Origin: Rikenella sp.
GTDB taxonomy: Bacteria; Bacteroidota; Bacteroidia; Bacteroidales; Rikenellaceae
Assembly: GCA_029054535.1 (NCBI GenBank)
Contig: JAIDFC010000062.1
Coordinates: forward strand, 1 to 15,985
DNA: 15,985 nucleotides
Direction: 5' to 3'
In this document: positions 1 through 7,218 of the stretch, in pieces
Layout: every line of letters begins with the position of its first letter
Position numbering within the stretch: position 1 is the first letter of the stretch
Made by a program: the position numbers and the translations under genes
Notes under the pieces: model-generated
Databases searched by the model: none
Told to the model about the DNA's origin: nothing
The model's input: only the letters and a program-made list of their open reading frames with translations

Positions 1-141
1 TTCTATGTCGGAAAAATCGGAACGGGAGTGATTCAGCTGCTTACGCTCGGCCTTTGCGGGATCTGGACATTGATCGACTTTATCCTGATCCTGACGGGCA
101 GCTTCACCGACGAGAATGGTAAGAAACTGAAACTGCAGTAA
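1..141 (+). CDS. TM2-domain membrane protein, 3' end only
   Basis: The reading frame enters from the left edge and ends at TAA 139-141, giving the last 46 residues. They begin FYVGKIGTGVIQLLTLGLCG and continue IWTLIDFILILTG, the typical second half of a TM2 domain: a short charged turn (GK.GTG) between two membrane helices, then a helix ending in the W..ID pattern. A short hydrophilic tail (TDENGKKLKLQ) follows. TM2 proteins are small inner-membrane proteins of unknown biochemical role. The N-terminal part, including the first helix, lies outside the window. A DUF2752 gene starts 10 bases downstream, so the two are probably co-transcribed. The family assignment is firm; the function is not known. 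Confidence 0.85.
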   Translation, partial: FYVGKIGTGVIQLLTLGLCGIWTLIDFILILTGSFTDENGKKLKLQ

Positions 142-151
142 CGCCGTCGCG

Positions 152-499
152 TTGAACGATCGAGCGAAAGGCCTCTTGAGCAGGCGACTGTTTTTTCGGA
201 GGCTGGGTTTCTGCTTGTTGCTCTTGCTGCCGGTGGGGATCGCCGTCGCACCATTGGCGTGGGTGATGCCGGCGCCGGGCGAGACGGAGCCGTTTACGTT
301 CTGCCTCTTCACCAACCTCACGGGGCACCACTGTCCGGGGTGTGGGATGACGCGGGCGGTGTTTTGCGTCCTGCACGGCGAGTTCGCTCGGGCGTGGGCT
401 TGCAATCGGCTCGTGGTCGTCGTTTTCCCGTTGTTGGTCTGGTTTTGGGGAGCGTGGGTGCTGAAACTGAAGCGGAAATATTTTCGGACAACCCGTTGA
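152..499 (+). CDS. DUF2752 family membrane protein
   Basis: A 115-residue protein with the DUF2752 signature: CLFTNLTGHHCPGCGMTRA (residues 51-69), then a Gly and an Ala-Cys-Asn (residues 83-85). Two hydrophobic segments (about 17-38 and 87-104) flank the cysteine motif, and the C-terminus is basic (KLKRKYFRTTR). DUF2752 proteins are small membrane proteins of unknown function; the CPGCG motif might bind metal or be redox active, but that is speculation. The start is a TTG at 152: an in-frame TGA at 128-130 limits extension upstream, and the next in-frame ATG (266) would delete the first membrane helix. It lies just after a TM2 gene and 4 bases before ubiX, so it is probably part of one transcript. 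Confidence 0.82.
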   Translation: MNDRAKGLLSRRLFFRRLGFCLLLLLPVGIAVAPLAWVMPAPGETEPFTFCLFTNLTGHHCPGCGMTRAVFCVLHGEFARAWACNRLVVVVFPLLVWFWGAWVLKLKRKYFRTTR

Positions 500-503
500 G
501 ATT

Positions 504-1100
504 ATGAAGATCGGAATAGGCATTACGGGCGCGAGCGGAACGATCTACGCCGAACGGCTTCTGGAGCGGCTGGTCGCCTTGCGCGCGGCGGGTCGGATCG
601 ATGCCGTGGCCGCGGTCTTCACCGACCGTGGACGAGAGGTCGCACGCCTCGAACGGCCGGATTTTCCGGCGCGGGTCGAAGCGTTGAACGACGACCGACG
701 GCTGACGTTGTACCGAAACGACGATTTTTTCACTCCGGCGGCCTCGGGGTCGGCGGGGTTCGACGCGTGGGTCGTTGTGCCGTGCAGCATGGGGATGGTC
801 GGGCGGATTGCGGGAGGCGTTTCGAACGACCTGATCTCCCGTGCGGCTGACGTGATGCTCAAGGAGAATGCGCCGCGGCGGTCGCGGACACTGATCCTCT
901 GTCCGCGCGAAACGCCGCTCTCGCTGGTCCACCTGCGCAACCTGACGGCGATTCGGGAGGCGGGGGGAATAATATTGCCCGCCATGCCGGCGTTCTATAC
1001 CGGTCCGCAGACCCTGGAAGAGGCCGTGGATACGGTCGTCGATCGGATCCTGGCGCAGCTCGACCTCCTGCCGGACGGATATGTCGGATGGAGGGAATAA
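504..1100 (+). CDS. ubiX: Flavin prenyltransferase UbiX
   Basis: A 198-residue protein of the UbiX/Pad1 flavoprotein family, which joins a dimethylallyl group to FMN to make prenyl-FMN, the cofactor of UbiD-type decarboxylases. Visible family features in order: GITGASG near the N-terminus (GASG at 9-12, FMN phosphate loop), the CSMGMVGRIAGGVSNDL segment (94-110), RAADVMLKE (113-121), PRETPLS (134-140) and PAMPAFY (159-165). Length is normal for UbiX. ATG 504 lies 4 bases after the DUF2752 stop, suggesting translational coupling. There is no Shine-Dalgarno, as is common in Bacteroidetes. No ubiD partner is in the window, so its client decarboxylase must be elsewhere. Confidence 0.95.
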   Translation: MKIGIGITGASGTIYAERLLERLVALRAAGRIDAVAAVFTDRGREVARLERPDFPARVEALNDDRRLTLYRNDDFFTPAASGSAGFDAWVVVPCSMGMVGRIAGGVSNDLISRAADVMLKENAPRRSRTLILCPRETPLSLVHLRNLTAIREAGGIILPAMPAFYTGPQTLEEAVDTVVDRILAQLDLLPDGYVGWRE

Positions 1101-1102
1101 AT

Positions 1103-1134
1103 TTTGACTATTCGGGGGAATAATCTTACATTTG
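1103..1134 (+). promoter_or_regulatory. Bacteroidetes-type promoter for the ferredoxin gene
   Basis: TTTG at 1103-1106 is followed after 20 bases by TACATTTG at 1127-1134. This fits the Bacteroidetes sigma-ABfr consensus TTTG-N19/21-TAnnTTTG exactly. Transcription should start about 1139-1141, leaving a roughly 26-base AT-rich leader before ATG 1167. The promoter lies just after the ubiX stop, so the ferredoxin can be expressed independently of the upstream operon. Confidence 0.8.
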
Positions 1135-1166
1135 CAAGACATAATCAACTCAATTCAATCATACTC

Positions 1167-1340
1167 ATGGCTTACAAAATTGATCCTGACAAGTGCGTAG
1201 CTTGCGGTACCTGCATCGACGAATGTCCGGTAGGGGCTATCTCAGCCGGCGACGTTTATGTGATCGACGCGTCGACGTGTATCGACTGCGGCACGTGTGC
1301 CGGTGTTTGTCCGGCGGAAGCGATCGCGCCGGAGGCGTAG
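1167..1340 (+). CDS. Small 2[4Fe-4S] ferredoxin
   Basis: A 57-residue bacterial (clostridial-type) ferredoxin with two CxxCxxCxxxCP motifs: Cys10, 13, 16, 20-Pro and Cys38, 41, 44, 48-Pro. These ligate two [4Fe-4S] clusters that carry low-potential electrons between cytoplasmic enzymes. Each half has the usual internal repeat (VACGTCIDECPVGAI and IDCGTCAGVCPAEAI). The start is ATG 1167, giving MAYKIDPDKC, the canonical ferredoxin N-terminus; the frame is open back to a TTG at 1104, but that overlaps the promoter. The gene has its own promoter and an intrinsic terminator 35 bases downstream, so it is a monocistronic unit. Its electron partners cannot be told from the sequence. Confidence 0.95.
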   Translation: MAYKIDPDKCVACGTCIDECPVGAISAGDVYVIDASTCIDCGTCAGVCPAEAIAPEA

Positions 1341-1374
1341 TCGTTTTTTCGTGCGGCGACGCGCGAGAATCTTG

Positions 1375-1421
1375 GCGGGGAGATGTAAATGGCTTTACAT
1401 CTCCCCGCTGTTTTTGTTTTT
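1375..1421 (+). terminator. Intrinsic terminator after the ferredoxin gene
   Basis: A perfect 15-bp stem: GCGGGGAGATGTAAA (1375-1389) pairs with TTTACATCTCCCCGC (1394-1408) around a TGGC loop, followed by a T-rich run (TTTTTGTTTTT, 1411-1421). This is a classical Rho-independent terminator and ends the ferredoxin transcript. Confidence 0.92.
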
Positions 1422-1468
1422 GTGTGGCTTTATGCGGGCGACGGTAGTCGTGAATTTTGCAGAGGATC

Positions 1469-1541
1469 GGGCCTGCCGCAGGTTGGAACTGCAACGAGCA
1501 CTGTCGAGTTGCGGAGCCAGCCGATGGGCGGCGGCTGGCCC
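1469..1541. repeat. Family E structured repeat, copy E1 (divergent)
   Basis: The outer stem GGGCC-T-GCCGC (1469-1479) pairs with GCGGC-T-GGCCC (1531-1541), leaving one T/T mismatch. Inside, GCAAC (1491-1495) pairs with GTTGC (1508-1512). An alternative stem, GCCAGCCG (1516-1523) with CGGCTGGC (1532-1539), uses the same 3' arm. The spacing and the GCAACGAG...GTCGAGTTGC core match copy E2 at 5275-5345, but the outer-arm bases differ in a compensatory way. The rest of the 1422-1743 gap (1542-1725) holds no gene or further clear repeat that I can see. Confidence 0.6.
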
Positions 1542-1729
1542 GCGTGCCCGCAGGGCTTGGTTTACTTCGAACAGCAACAGCCCGGAGCCTCTCCAGACGA
1601 CGGACTGTCATCGGGAGATCGCGGTTACTGCCGAGATGAAAACGGAACCGGAATAAACAAGGGCGCGGATCGATTCGAAAAACTGTCCGTCAGAGGCGTC
1701 GCAACCTCCCGGAAAGTCGGGAAAAGTGA

Positions 1730-1737
1730 TAACTTTG
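1730..1737 (+). promoter_or_regulatory. Possible -7 promoter element for the DUF4382/TamL operon
   Basis: TAACTTTG fits the Bacteroidetes -7 consensus TAnnTTTG exactly. No TTTG is present about 20 bases upstream, so support is half of what is expected. If real, transcription would begin within a few bases of the ATG at 1744, giving an almost leaderless message. Confidence 0.4.
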
Positions 1738-1743
1738 CAGAGT

Positions 1744-2544
1744 ATGGTACGGAAATTATGCAGGATATTCGGCGTTGCGCTGTTCGGGCTGTTGCTCGGC
1801 GCGTGCGACGACGCGAACGACCGGAATCAGTTGGCTGTTTACTTGTGCGACAGCCCGGCGGATTACGGCGGAGTGGATTGTTATGTCGAAAGCGTCGAGG
1901 TACGGAGCGGCGGGGAGTGGATCGCGATGGAGGTGCCGAGTCGTTATTTCGCCATGATGGAGCTGGTGAACGGTAAGATGCAGGAGGCCGGTCGCGCGAC
2001 GCTACCGAGCGGCGGGCGGTACGATGCCGTGCGGATCGGCTTCGCGACGGAGGGGAATCGGTTGGTGATCGCCGGCGAGAGCTTCCCGTTGGCGGTGAGC
2101 GAGTCCGATGCGGAGGTGGTCGTGGAGTTTCCGGCCGTTACGATGGATGGACCCGATCGGCCGTTGCTCTTCGACCTCGATATCGCTTCGTCGGTGGTCG
2201 AGGACGCGACTGCAGAGAGCGGCTATCGCTTCCGTCCGCAGGTGGAGTTTGTGGATGTCGAGGCGTGCGGGGCGGTGCAGGGGGGATTTCAGATCGGGAG
2301 TGCGGCCGTGCAGTCGCGGTTGTGGATCCGGTTCACGGACTGGGCCACCGGCGAAGTCCGTTCGACTTATTGTGCGCTCGATCCGGCCGGAGCGTTTTTT
2401 ATGCGACTCCTGCCAGGGGAATATACCTTGGAGGTCATACCCGGTCGGGGGACGACGGCGGCTCCCTATTCGACCCGGCTGTCTGTGGAGCGTCGACAGG
2501 TTACCGACCTGGGGACGATTGTTTTGGGAACTAACGACTTATAG
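1744..2544 (+). CDS. DUF4382 domain lipoprotein
   Basis: A 266-residue exported lipoprotein. The N-terminus MVRKLCRIFGVALFGLLLGA-C is a short basic stretch, a hydrophobic core and a lipobox (LLGAC, Cys21), so the mature protein is lipid-anchored. The mature part begins DDANDRNQLAVYLCDSPADY and continues VDCYVESVEVRSGGEW, the hallmark start of DUF4382. The G-LPSGGRYDAVRIGF stretch and a C-terminal beta-rich part (LLPGEYTLEVIPG) follow. DUF4382 proteins are of unknown function, often surface lipoproteins. ATG 1744 is preferred over in-frame GTG 1726 because it begins exactly at a good signal peptide. A tamL-like gene starts 23 bases later, suggesting an operon for envelope proteins. Confidence 0.85.
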   Translation: MVRKLCRIFGVALFGLLLGACDDANDRNQLAVYLCDSPADYGGVDCYVESVEVRSGGEWIAMEVPSRYFAMMELVNGKMQEAGRATLPSGGRYDAVRIGFATEGNRLVIAGESFPLAVSESDAEVVVEFPAVTMDGPDRPLLFDLDIASSVVEDATAESGYRFRPQVEFVDVEACGAVQGGFQIGSAAVQSRLWIRFTDWATGEVRSTYCALDPAGAFFMRLLPGEYTLEVIPGRGTTAAPYSTRLSVERRQVTDLGTIVLGTNDL

Positions 2545-2567
2545 AGAGAGGCGGAGAACTGAAGACG

Positions 2568-4967
2568 ATGCGGCGGAACATTCCAAGCAAATGGGGGCTG
2601 GCGATCCTGACGGTCGTTGCGCTGTTCGCGGGGCTGACCTCGTGCAACACGTTGCGCTACGTGCCTCAGGATCGGTACCTGTTGCGTCGCAATGTCGTCG
2701 AGATCGAAGGAGTGCATCGGGCGTCGCGCCGCGAACGGGTGTTGCCCAAGGACCTCATGCAGTACGTCCAGCAGCGACCCAATAACCGGTTGTTGGGGGT
2801 GGGGATCTACCTGGGGATGTACAACCTGACCGACACGGCCAAGCACAACGGTTGGCAGCGGTTCTGGCGGGAACGGATCGGCGAGGCGCCGGTGATCTAC
2901 GATCCGAGGCAGACGGTGCGGTCGCGCGAGATGATGCAAGTCTATCTGACCTCGCGGGGCTATCTGGACGGTACGGTGAGCGACTCGGTGGAGTACCACC
3001 GGCGCAAACGCAAGGTTACGGTGCGGTATGTGGCGCGGGAGGGGCAGCCGTATACCGTGTCCGAGATCCGCTATCGGATCGACGATTCGTTTCTGGAGCC
3101 GATCATCCTGGCCGATACGGCGGCGAGCTTGTTGCACGCGGGGATGATCTACGATCGCGAGGTGTTCGACGCCGAACGGGAGCGGATCGCCGCCCGGTTG
3201 CAGGACCAGGGGTTCTGGAGCTTCAACAAAGGGTATATTACTTATACGGCCGATACGATGGGCTTGGACCATGCGATGACTCTCACGTTGCAGGTGAGGC
3301 GTCGGGTGGCCTACATAACGCCCGACGGAGAGCAGGTCCTGGAAAACCACCCGCTCTACCGAATCGGGCGGATGACGGTCAATACGGACTACGATCCTAC
3401 GCGTTCGCCGGAGGAGTTGGAGCGGATGCCGTGGGATACGCTGCGTTACCGCGGGATCGACATCTTGTCGCTCGGCAAGCCGCGCCTCAAAGAGCATCTG
3501 CTGACCGGCGCGATTCGGTTGGCTCCCGGCGAATTGTACGATCGGAGCGGTGTGCGGCGGACCTACGATAATATTCGGAATTTTCAGTACAGCTCGAATA
3601 TCCTGTTCAATGAGCTGCCGGGGGACACCTCGCGCGGAGCGGCGACGGAGGTTCGGCGGAGCGGGCCGGACGGGCGAACGGTCTCGACCCGCGAACGGGA
3701 GCTGGCCTGTCTGATCCAGTGTACGCCCAACGTGCGGCAGAACTTCAACATCGACGCCGAACTCTCGACCACGGCCGATTACTATTCGATGGCCTTGACG
3801 CTGGGGTACCAGAACAAGAACCTCTTTCGCGGGGCGGAGAATCTGACGGTCAACTTCCGCGGGGCCTACGAATTGATGAAAAACAAAGGGAACCACAATT
3901 CCTACGAGTTCGGGGTGAATGTCGGGCTGGATATTCCGCGGTTCCTGTTGCCGGTTCGGGACGAGAAGTTGGCGCGGTTCGCCCAACAGAAAACCAATAT
4001 CTCGATCTCGTACGACATCCAACGGCGACCGGACTACAACCGGACGATCGCCGGCGGAACGTTCGGTTATTCGTGGTCGTGGCGTAACGGAGCGCGGTTG
4101 CAGATCAATCCGGCGGATATCAACGTGGTGGATGTGCCGTGGATCGATGCCGATTTCAAAAACAGCATCGAGAATCCGTACCTCAAAAACAGTTACGAAT
4201 CGCAGTTGATCGCCGGTCTGTCGGCGGGCTACTATTTCCAGACGAATCCCAATCCGAGTCCGCGGGCGAACAACCTCTCGATCCGCCTGACGGGGGATGT
4301 GAACGGAAACTTGTTGCGGGGGTTGACTTCGTGGCTGGGCAAGCCGTCGACGATCAACGTCGGGCAGGACGACCAGGAGACTTTCTACCGAATCTTCGGG
4401 ATCCGCTATGCGCAGTATGCGCGACTCAGTCTCGACATCAGCCAGCGGGCCAACCTGACGGCGACGACTCAACTGGCCTGGCGTTTCTTCGTGGGGGGCG
4501 GAGTGGCTTACGGAAACTCGAAAACGTTGCCTTTCGAGCGGCTCTACTTCGCCGGTGGGGCCAACAGTATGCGGGGGTGGCAGGTGCGGACGCTGGGACC
4601 GGGCGAGACGCCGTATCGGAGAGAGACGTATCCGAATCAGCTGGGCGACTTCCGTTTGGAAGCCAATCTGGAGTATCGTTTTTTAGTGGTGGGGAATTTC
4701 GGGATGGCGGTTTTTCTCGATGCGGGGAACGTCTGGATGAACGCTCGCGGGGCGTCGTCGGAGGCGAGGTTCCGTTTCGACCGTTTCTACAAGCAGATCG
4801 CTCTGAATACGGGGCTGGGATTCCGCTACGATTTCGGCTTCGTGCTGCTGCGGCTCGACTGGGGGCTGCGGCTCCACAACCCCAACGTCGCGCCTTCGGA
4901 ACGATGGATTCATGCTTTCAAATGGCGGGACTCGGCGTTGCATTTCGCGATCGGGCTGCCGTTCTAG
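2568..4967 (+). CDS. tamL: TamL-like outer-membrane Omp85 lipoprotein
   Basis: A 799-residue protein of the BamA/TamA (Omp85) superfamily. It starts with a lipoprotein signal (MRRNIPSKWGLAILTVVALF, lipobox LTSC, Cys26), the feature that separates Bacteroidetes TamL from ordinary TamA. Residues about 30-350 form the periplasmic part, with POTRA-like stretches (YTVSEIRYRI...; GMIYDREVFDAERERIAARL). The C-terminal half is a 16-strand-type barrel with the Omp85 loop-6 motif AGGANSMRGW (662-671; RGW in place of the usual RGF/Y) and ends in a terminal Phe (FAIGLPF), as outer-membrane barrels do. It probably helps insert proteins or move lipids at the outer membrane. The usual partner tamB is not adjacent here; a DUF4382 lipoprotein gene precedes it. 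Family is firm; the TamL subtype is inferred from the lipobox. Confidence 0.88.
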   Translation: MRRNIPSKWGLAILTVVALFAGLTSCNTLRYVPQDRYLLRRNVVEIEGVHRASRRERVLPKDLMQYVQQRPNNRLLGVGIYLGMYNLTDTAKHNGWQRFWRERIGEAPVIYDPRQTVRSREMMQVYLTSRGYLDGTVSDSVEYHRRKRKVTVRYVAREGQPYTVSEIRYRIDDSFLEPIILADTAASLLHAGMIYDREVFDAERERIAARLQDQGFWSFNKGYITYTADTMGLDHAMTLTLQVRRRVAYITPDGEQVLENHPLYRIGRMTVNTDYDPTRSPEELERMPWDTLRYRGIDILSLGKPRLKEHLLTGAIRLAPGELYDRSGVRRTYDNIRNFQYSSNILFNELPGDTSRGAATEVRRSGPDGRTVSTRERELACLIQCTPNVRQNFNIDAELSTTADYYSMALTLGYQNKNLFRGAENLTVNFRGAYELMKNKGNHNSYEFGVNVGLDIPRFLLPVRDEKLARFAQQKTNISISYDIQRRPDYNRTIAGGTFGYSWSWRNGARLQINPADINVVDVPWIDADFKNSIENPYLKNSYESQLIAGLSAGYYFQTNPNPSPRANNLSIRLTGDVNGNLLRGLTSWLGKPSTINVGQDDQETFYRIFGIRYAQYARLSLDISQRANLTATTQLAWRFFVGGGVAYGNSKTLPFERLYFAGGANSMRGWQVRTLGPGETPYRRETYPNQLGDFRLEANLEYRFLVVGNFGMAVFLDAGNVWMNARGASSEARFRFDRFYKQIALNTGLGFRYDFGFVLLRLDWGLRLHNPNVAPSERWIHAFKWRDSALHFAIGLPF

Positions 4968-4990
4968 GGGGTGTTTCTCGGATGGCCTCA

Positions 4991-5193
4991 GCGGTGTGCA
5001 GCATCTTTTGTTGGGGCTTTTGCGGGTTTTTCTGTGTAGGTTATAGCGATACGCAGTATCGCCCGCCCAGCGGGGGCACCCGCGGCCACGCGGCCCGAGG
5101 GCAGTCGGATACGGTTCCGTCGCCCGCCCGCCTAAGGAGGAATTTCGCTCGTTTTGCGAGAGCAAAATCGAGATGAAATTCCCGCGGGCGACG
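4991..5193. repeat. Composite structured repeat, copy R1 (modules A to D)
   Basis: Reading left to right: a leader starting GCGGTG-GCAGCATCTTTTG, a 7-bp hairpin GCGATAC-GCA-GTATCGC (5046-5062), a GC-rich stretch, a CAGTCGGATACGG box (5102-5114), then a long hairpin D1. D1 has an outer stem CGTCGCCCGC/GCGGGCGACG (5118-5127/5184-5193), an 11-nt one-sided bulge CCGCCTAAGGA (5128-5138), an inner stem (GGAATTTC, CTCG, TTTTGC against GCAAAA, CGAG, GAAATTCC) and a GAGA tetraloop. The same order recurs at 7219, 7637 and 13316. No open frame here resembles a protein. Confidence 0.8.
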
Positions 5194-5274
5194 GATGTAC
5201 TCGTTGGGTGTTTTGCTTGGGTTCTCTCGGCCTTGTGGGGTAGACACGGCCCGACTCGAGTGTTGAGCGGGACC

Positions 5275-5345
5275 GGATTGCCGCCGGCAAGGGAAGCAAC
5301 GAGCCCCGTCGAGTTGCGTCCCGCCGCATGGGGCGGCGGCGATCC
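5275..5345. repeat. Family E structured repeat, copy E2
   Basis: The outer arms GGATTGCCGCC (5275-5285) and GGCGGCGATCC (5335-5345) pair over 11 bp (one G-U as RNA). Inside, GGGAAGCAAC pairs with GTTGCGTCCC (one mismatch). CCGCCGC (5321-5327) can instead pair with GCGGCGG (5333-5339), competing for the 3' arm. A GACACGG box lies about 30 bases upstream (5243-5249), as before the family-D hairpins. Confidence 0.75.
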
Positions 5346-5391
5346 GCGCGCCTGCGGCGCGGTTTGCGGCGAATCCGAATGAATCGCCTGA

Positions 5392-5529
5392 CGCGCGGGC
5401 AAAGAAGTTTTGGAATAAAAAGGGCCGACGCCAGCGGAGGCGCAAGTGAGCTTAGCGAACGTTGCGGCCCTCCGCCCGGGGTGGCTTCGGCCCGACATGG
5501 GGAGATCTCAAAAAATCGCGGGCGACGGC
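5392..5529. repeat. Family F repeat module, copy F1
   Basis: The run of short blocks (GCGCGGGCAAA; TTTTGGAATAAA; GGGCCGACGCC; AAGTGAGC; GGCTTCGGCCCG; GGGGAGATCTC; GCGGGCGACGGC) recurs in the same order at 7800-7940 with substitutions and small gaps. Internal self-complementarity includes GGGCCG/CGGCCC and the palindrome GAGATCTC. No coding signature is seen. Copies E2, F1 and E3 follow each other almost without gap. Confidence 0.65.
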
Positions 5530-5553
5530 TGAGGCGGATTTTTCCGAGGCTTC

Positions 5554-5632
5554 GGATTGCCGCCTGCAAGGAACGCAACCTTCGCGTCAGCGATTCAGGA
5601 TTGCGGTCCGCCGCGGGGGGAGGCGGCGATCC
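5554..5632. repeat. Family E structured repeat, copy E3
   Basis: It has the same outer arms as E2, GGATTGCCGCC (5554-5564) and GGCGGCGATCC (5622-5632). The inner stem GGA-CGCAA/TTGCG-TCC has one A/G mismatch, and the loop differs from E2. CGCCGC (5609-5614) can alternatively pair with GCGGCG (5623-5628). It is followed by a small hairpin near 5645-5671 (CGAAGT...ACTTCG). From 5672 to 5760 I see nothing recognisable. Confidence 0.75.
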
Positions 5633-5760
5633 GCGCGCCCGAGGACGAAGTTTTCTTGAAAACGCACTTCGCCCGGCAGGCAATCGGCAGGCTGTTGTCG
5701 GGGTAGCGGGTGTCGATCTACAACCGGCAGGCCAACAAAACGGCCGAGTGGCACCTCTCC

Positions 5761-6060
5761 CTATTCCTGGAGGCAACGCAACTGAAAACCGTACGCATGG
5801 CTGTAGAGGTGATTCGGGACGATCCGGCTGTAATTGAAGTCTAGGTAGTAGCCATTGCCTTCCGAGGCGGACGACGACCAGCTGAACCCGTTGACGCCGA
5901 CGTTACACAACGTACCTCCTGCACTGCTTCCTCGTCCCCCGCTGTCGCGGAAGCCCGGAGCCGGGTAAAAGGTCCGGCAGTGTCGGGATGGGCGTTCTCG
6001 CGGCCATAGAGAGATAGAGGGCCGACGGTCGAACCGTCCTCGTAATTATCTTCGGCGATT
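5761..6060 (-). pseudogene. FISUMP-like protein C-terminal remnant, frameshifted
   Basis: Read on the minus strand, two frames join into one recognisable C-terminus. The upstream part is EDNYEDGSTVGPLSLYGREN then AHPDTAGPF. After a frame change at a run of four T (plus-strand AAAA 5967-5970) it continues YPAPGFRDSGG...CNVGVNGFSWSSS...GYYLDFNYSRI...HAYGFQLRCLQE and stops at 5763-5761. The pattern YPA-G-R, NVG-NGF-WSSS, AYGF-LRC is that of the Fibrobacter-succinogenes-major-paralogous (FISUMP) domain common in Bacteroidetes surface lipoproteins. The upstream frame stays open to an ATG at 6107, but the residues before EDNYED do not look like the family, and the signal peptide and most of the protein are missing. 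This is a decayed fragment, possibly cut by the rearrangement that placed aroB here. Confidence 0.75.
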
Positions 6061-6120
6061 GGCGATAATGCGAAATGAAGTCGAAGTGTAGATTCGATCG
6101 AAAACACAGAGTGAAATCAT

Positions 6121-7179
6121 ATGATACAAGAAATTTTCGTACCCCGTAGCGGACGGCCCGATGCTCCGTCGCGAGTGGTGATCGGCGATGCGTTGCCGCT
6201 GTTGGACGGGTTGTTGGAGGGACGTCGGCCGGTCGTTATCACGGACCGAAATCTGAAGGAGGCCTATCCGGAGCTTGTGGGACGGTTCCCGCATGTGGTG
6301 GTCGGTCTGGGCGAGGAACATAAAACACTCGAGACGGTCGGAATGGTTTATCGCGAACTCTTGAAACTCGGGGTTGATCGCGGATCGTATGTCGTGGGGA
6401 TCGGCGGGGGTATCGTTACGGATATTACGGGGTTTGTGGCTTCGACCTATATGCGGGGTGTCTCCGGGTTTGGTTTCGTGGCTACGTCGCTCCTGGCGCA
6501 GGTCGATGCCAGTGTCGGCGGAAAGAACGGGGTCAATCTGGATGGGTATAAAAATTTCGTCGGGGTTTTTAACCAGCCGGATTTCGTGCTTTGCGACCAG
6601 GAAATGCTCGGAACGTTGCCGGAACGTGAGTTGCGAGCGGGGTTGGCCGAGGTGATCAAGTGCGGTTTGATCGGCGATCGCTCGCTGTTCGAGTTGTTCG
6701 AAGGGCGGACGTTCGACAGTTTTACGGGCGATCCGGAGGCGGTGCACCGGGCTATTGCCGCTTCGGTGGAGCTCAAGGCGCGGGTCGTGGCGGCTGACGA
6801 ACGGGAACGGGGTGAGAGGAAGCTGCTCAACCTGGGACACACGTTCGCTCATGCGGTCGAAAAGTGTACGGGGCGGTACCTGCACGGCGAGGCGGTGGCG
6901 ATCGGCTTGTGCGTGGCGGCAGGGGTGTCGAGGAAGCTGGGGATGTTGACGGCCGACGAAGTTGCGAGGGTCGAGGCGGTGGTCGAGGCAATGGGGTTGC
7001 CGACGGCTCTGGCACCGGAGTTAGGAGTGTCGGCTGAACGGCTTTTGGCGGCGGCGGCGTCGGACAAAAAACGCGAGGCGACGGAAATCGATTATGTTCT
7101 GATGGAGGGACTCGGTCGTGCGGTTTGTCGGCGGATGTCGCTGGCGGAGTTGAATGCGTTGGCGGTCGATCTGCTGTAG
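6121..7179 (+). CDS. aroB: 3-Dehydroquinate synthase
   Basis: A 352-residue AroB, which converts DAHP to 3-dehydroquinate with NAD+ and a divalent metal, the second step of the shikimate pathway in the cytoplasm. Motifs in order: NAD-binding GIGGGIVTDITGFVASTYMR (93-112), LLAQVDASVGGKNGVN (124-139), metal ligand Glu177 in GLAEVIK, LNLGHTFAHAVE (236-247, ligand His240) and LHGEAVAIG (ligand His255). The Glu177-His240 spacing of 63 equals that of E. coli AroB. Length is normal. ATG 6121 starts at the conserved N-terminal beta strand, with no Shine-Dalgarno. It stands alone between two repeat-filled gaps; no other aro gene is next to it, and I could not identify a convincing promoter. Confidence 0.96.
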   Translation: MIQEIFVPRSGRPDAPSRVVIGDALPLLDGLLEGRRPVVITDRNLKEAYPELVGRFPHVVVGLGEEHKTLETVGMVYRELLKLGVDRGSYVVGIGGGIVTDITGFVASTYMRGVSGFGFVATSLLAQVDASVGGKNGVNLDGYKNFVGVFNQPDFVLCDQEMLGTLPERELRAGLAEVIKCGLIGDRSLFELFEGRTFDSFTGDPEAVHRAIAASVELKARVVAADERERGERKLLNLGHTFAHAVEKCTGRYLHGEAVAIGLCVAAGVSRKLGMLTADEVARVEAVVEAMGLPTALAPELGVSAERLLAAAASDKKREATEIDYVLMEGLGRAVCRRMSLAELNALAVDLL

Positions 7180-7218
7180 CGGTTGTGTTTTTTCGTGTTT
7201 TGTTGGATTTTGCGGCCG

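Noticed and set aside
2466..4472. 668-codon open frame on the minus strand
   Set aside because: It lies antisense to the tamL-like gene, has low-complexity Arg/Pro/His-rich composition and no domain pattern; GC-rich codon use leaves the opposite strand open.
5133..5140. Strong Shine-Dalgarno (TAAGGAGG)
   Set aside because: It is formed by the bulge and inner arm of hairpin D1; no gene follows at the right distance, and the genes here do not use Shine-Dalgarno sites.
5328..5837. 169-codon frame in the gap before aroB
   Set aside because: Runs through repeats E2, F1 and E3 and is Arg/Gly-rich without conserved pattern; explained by repeat structure.
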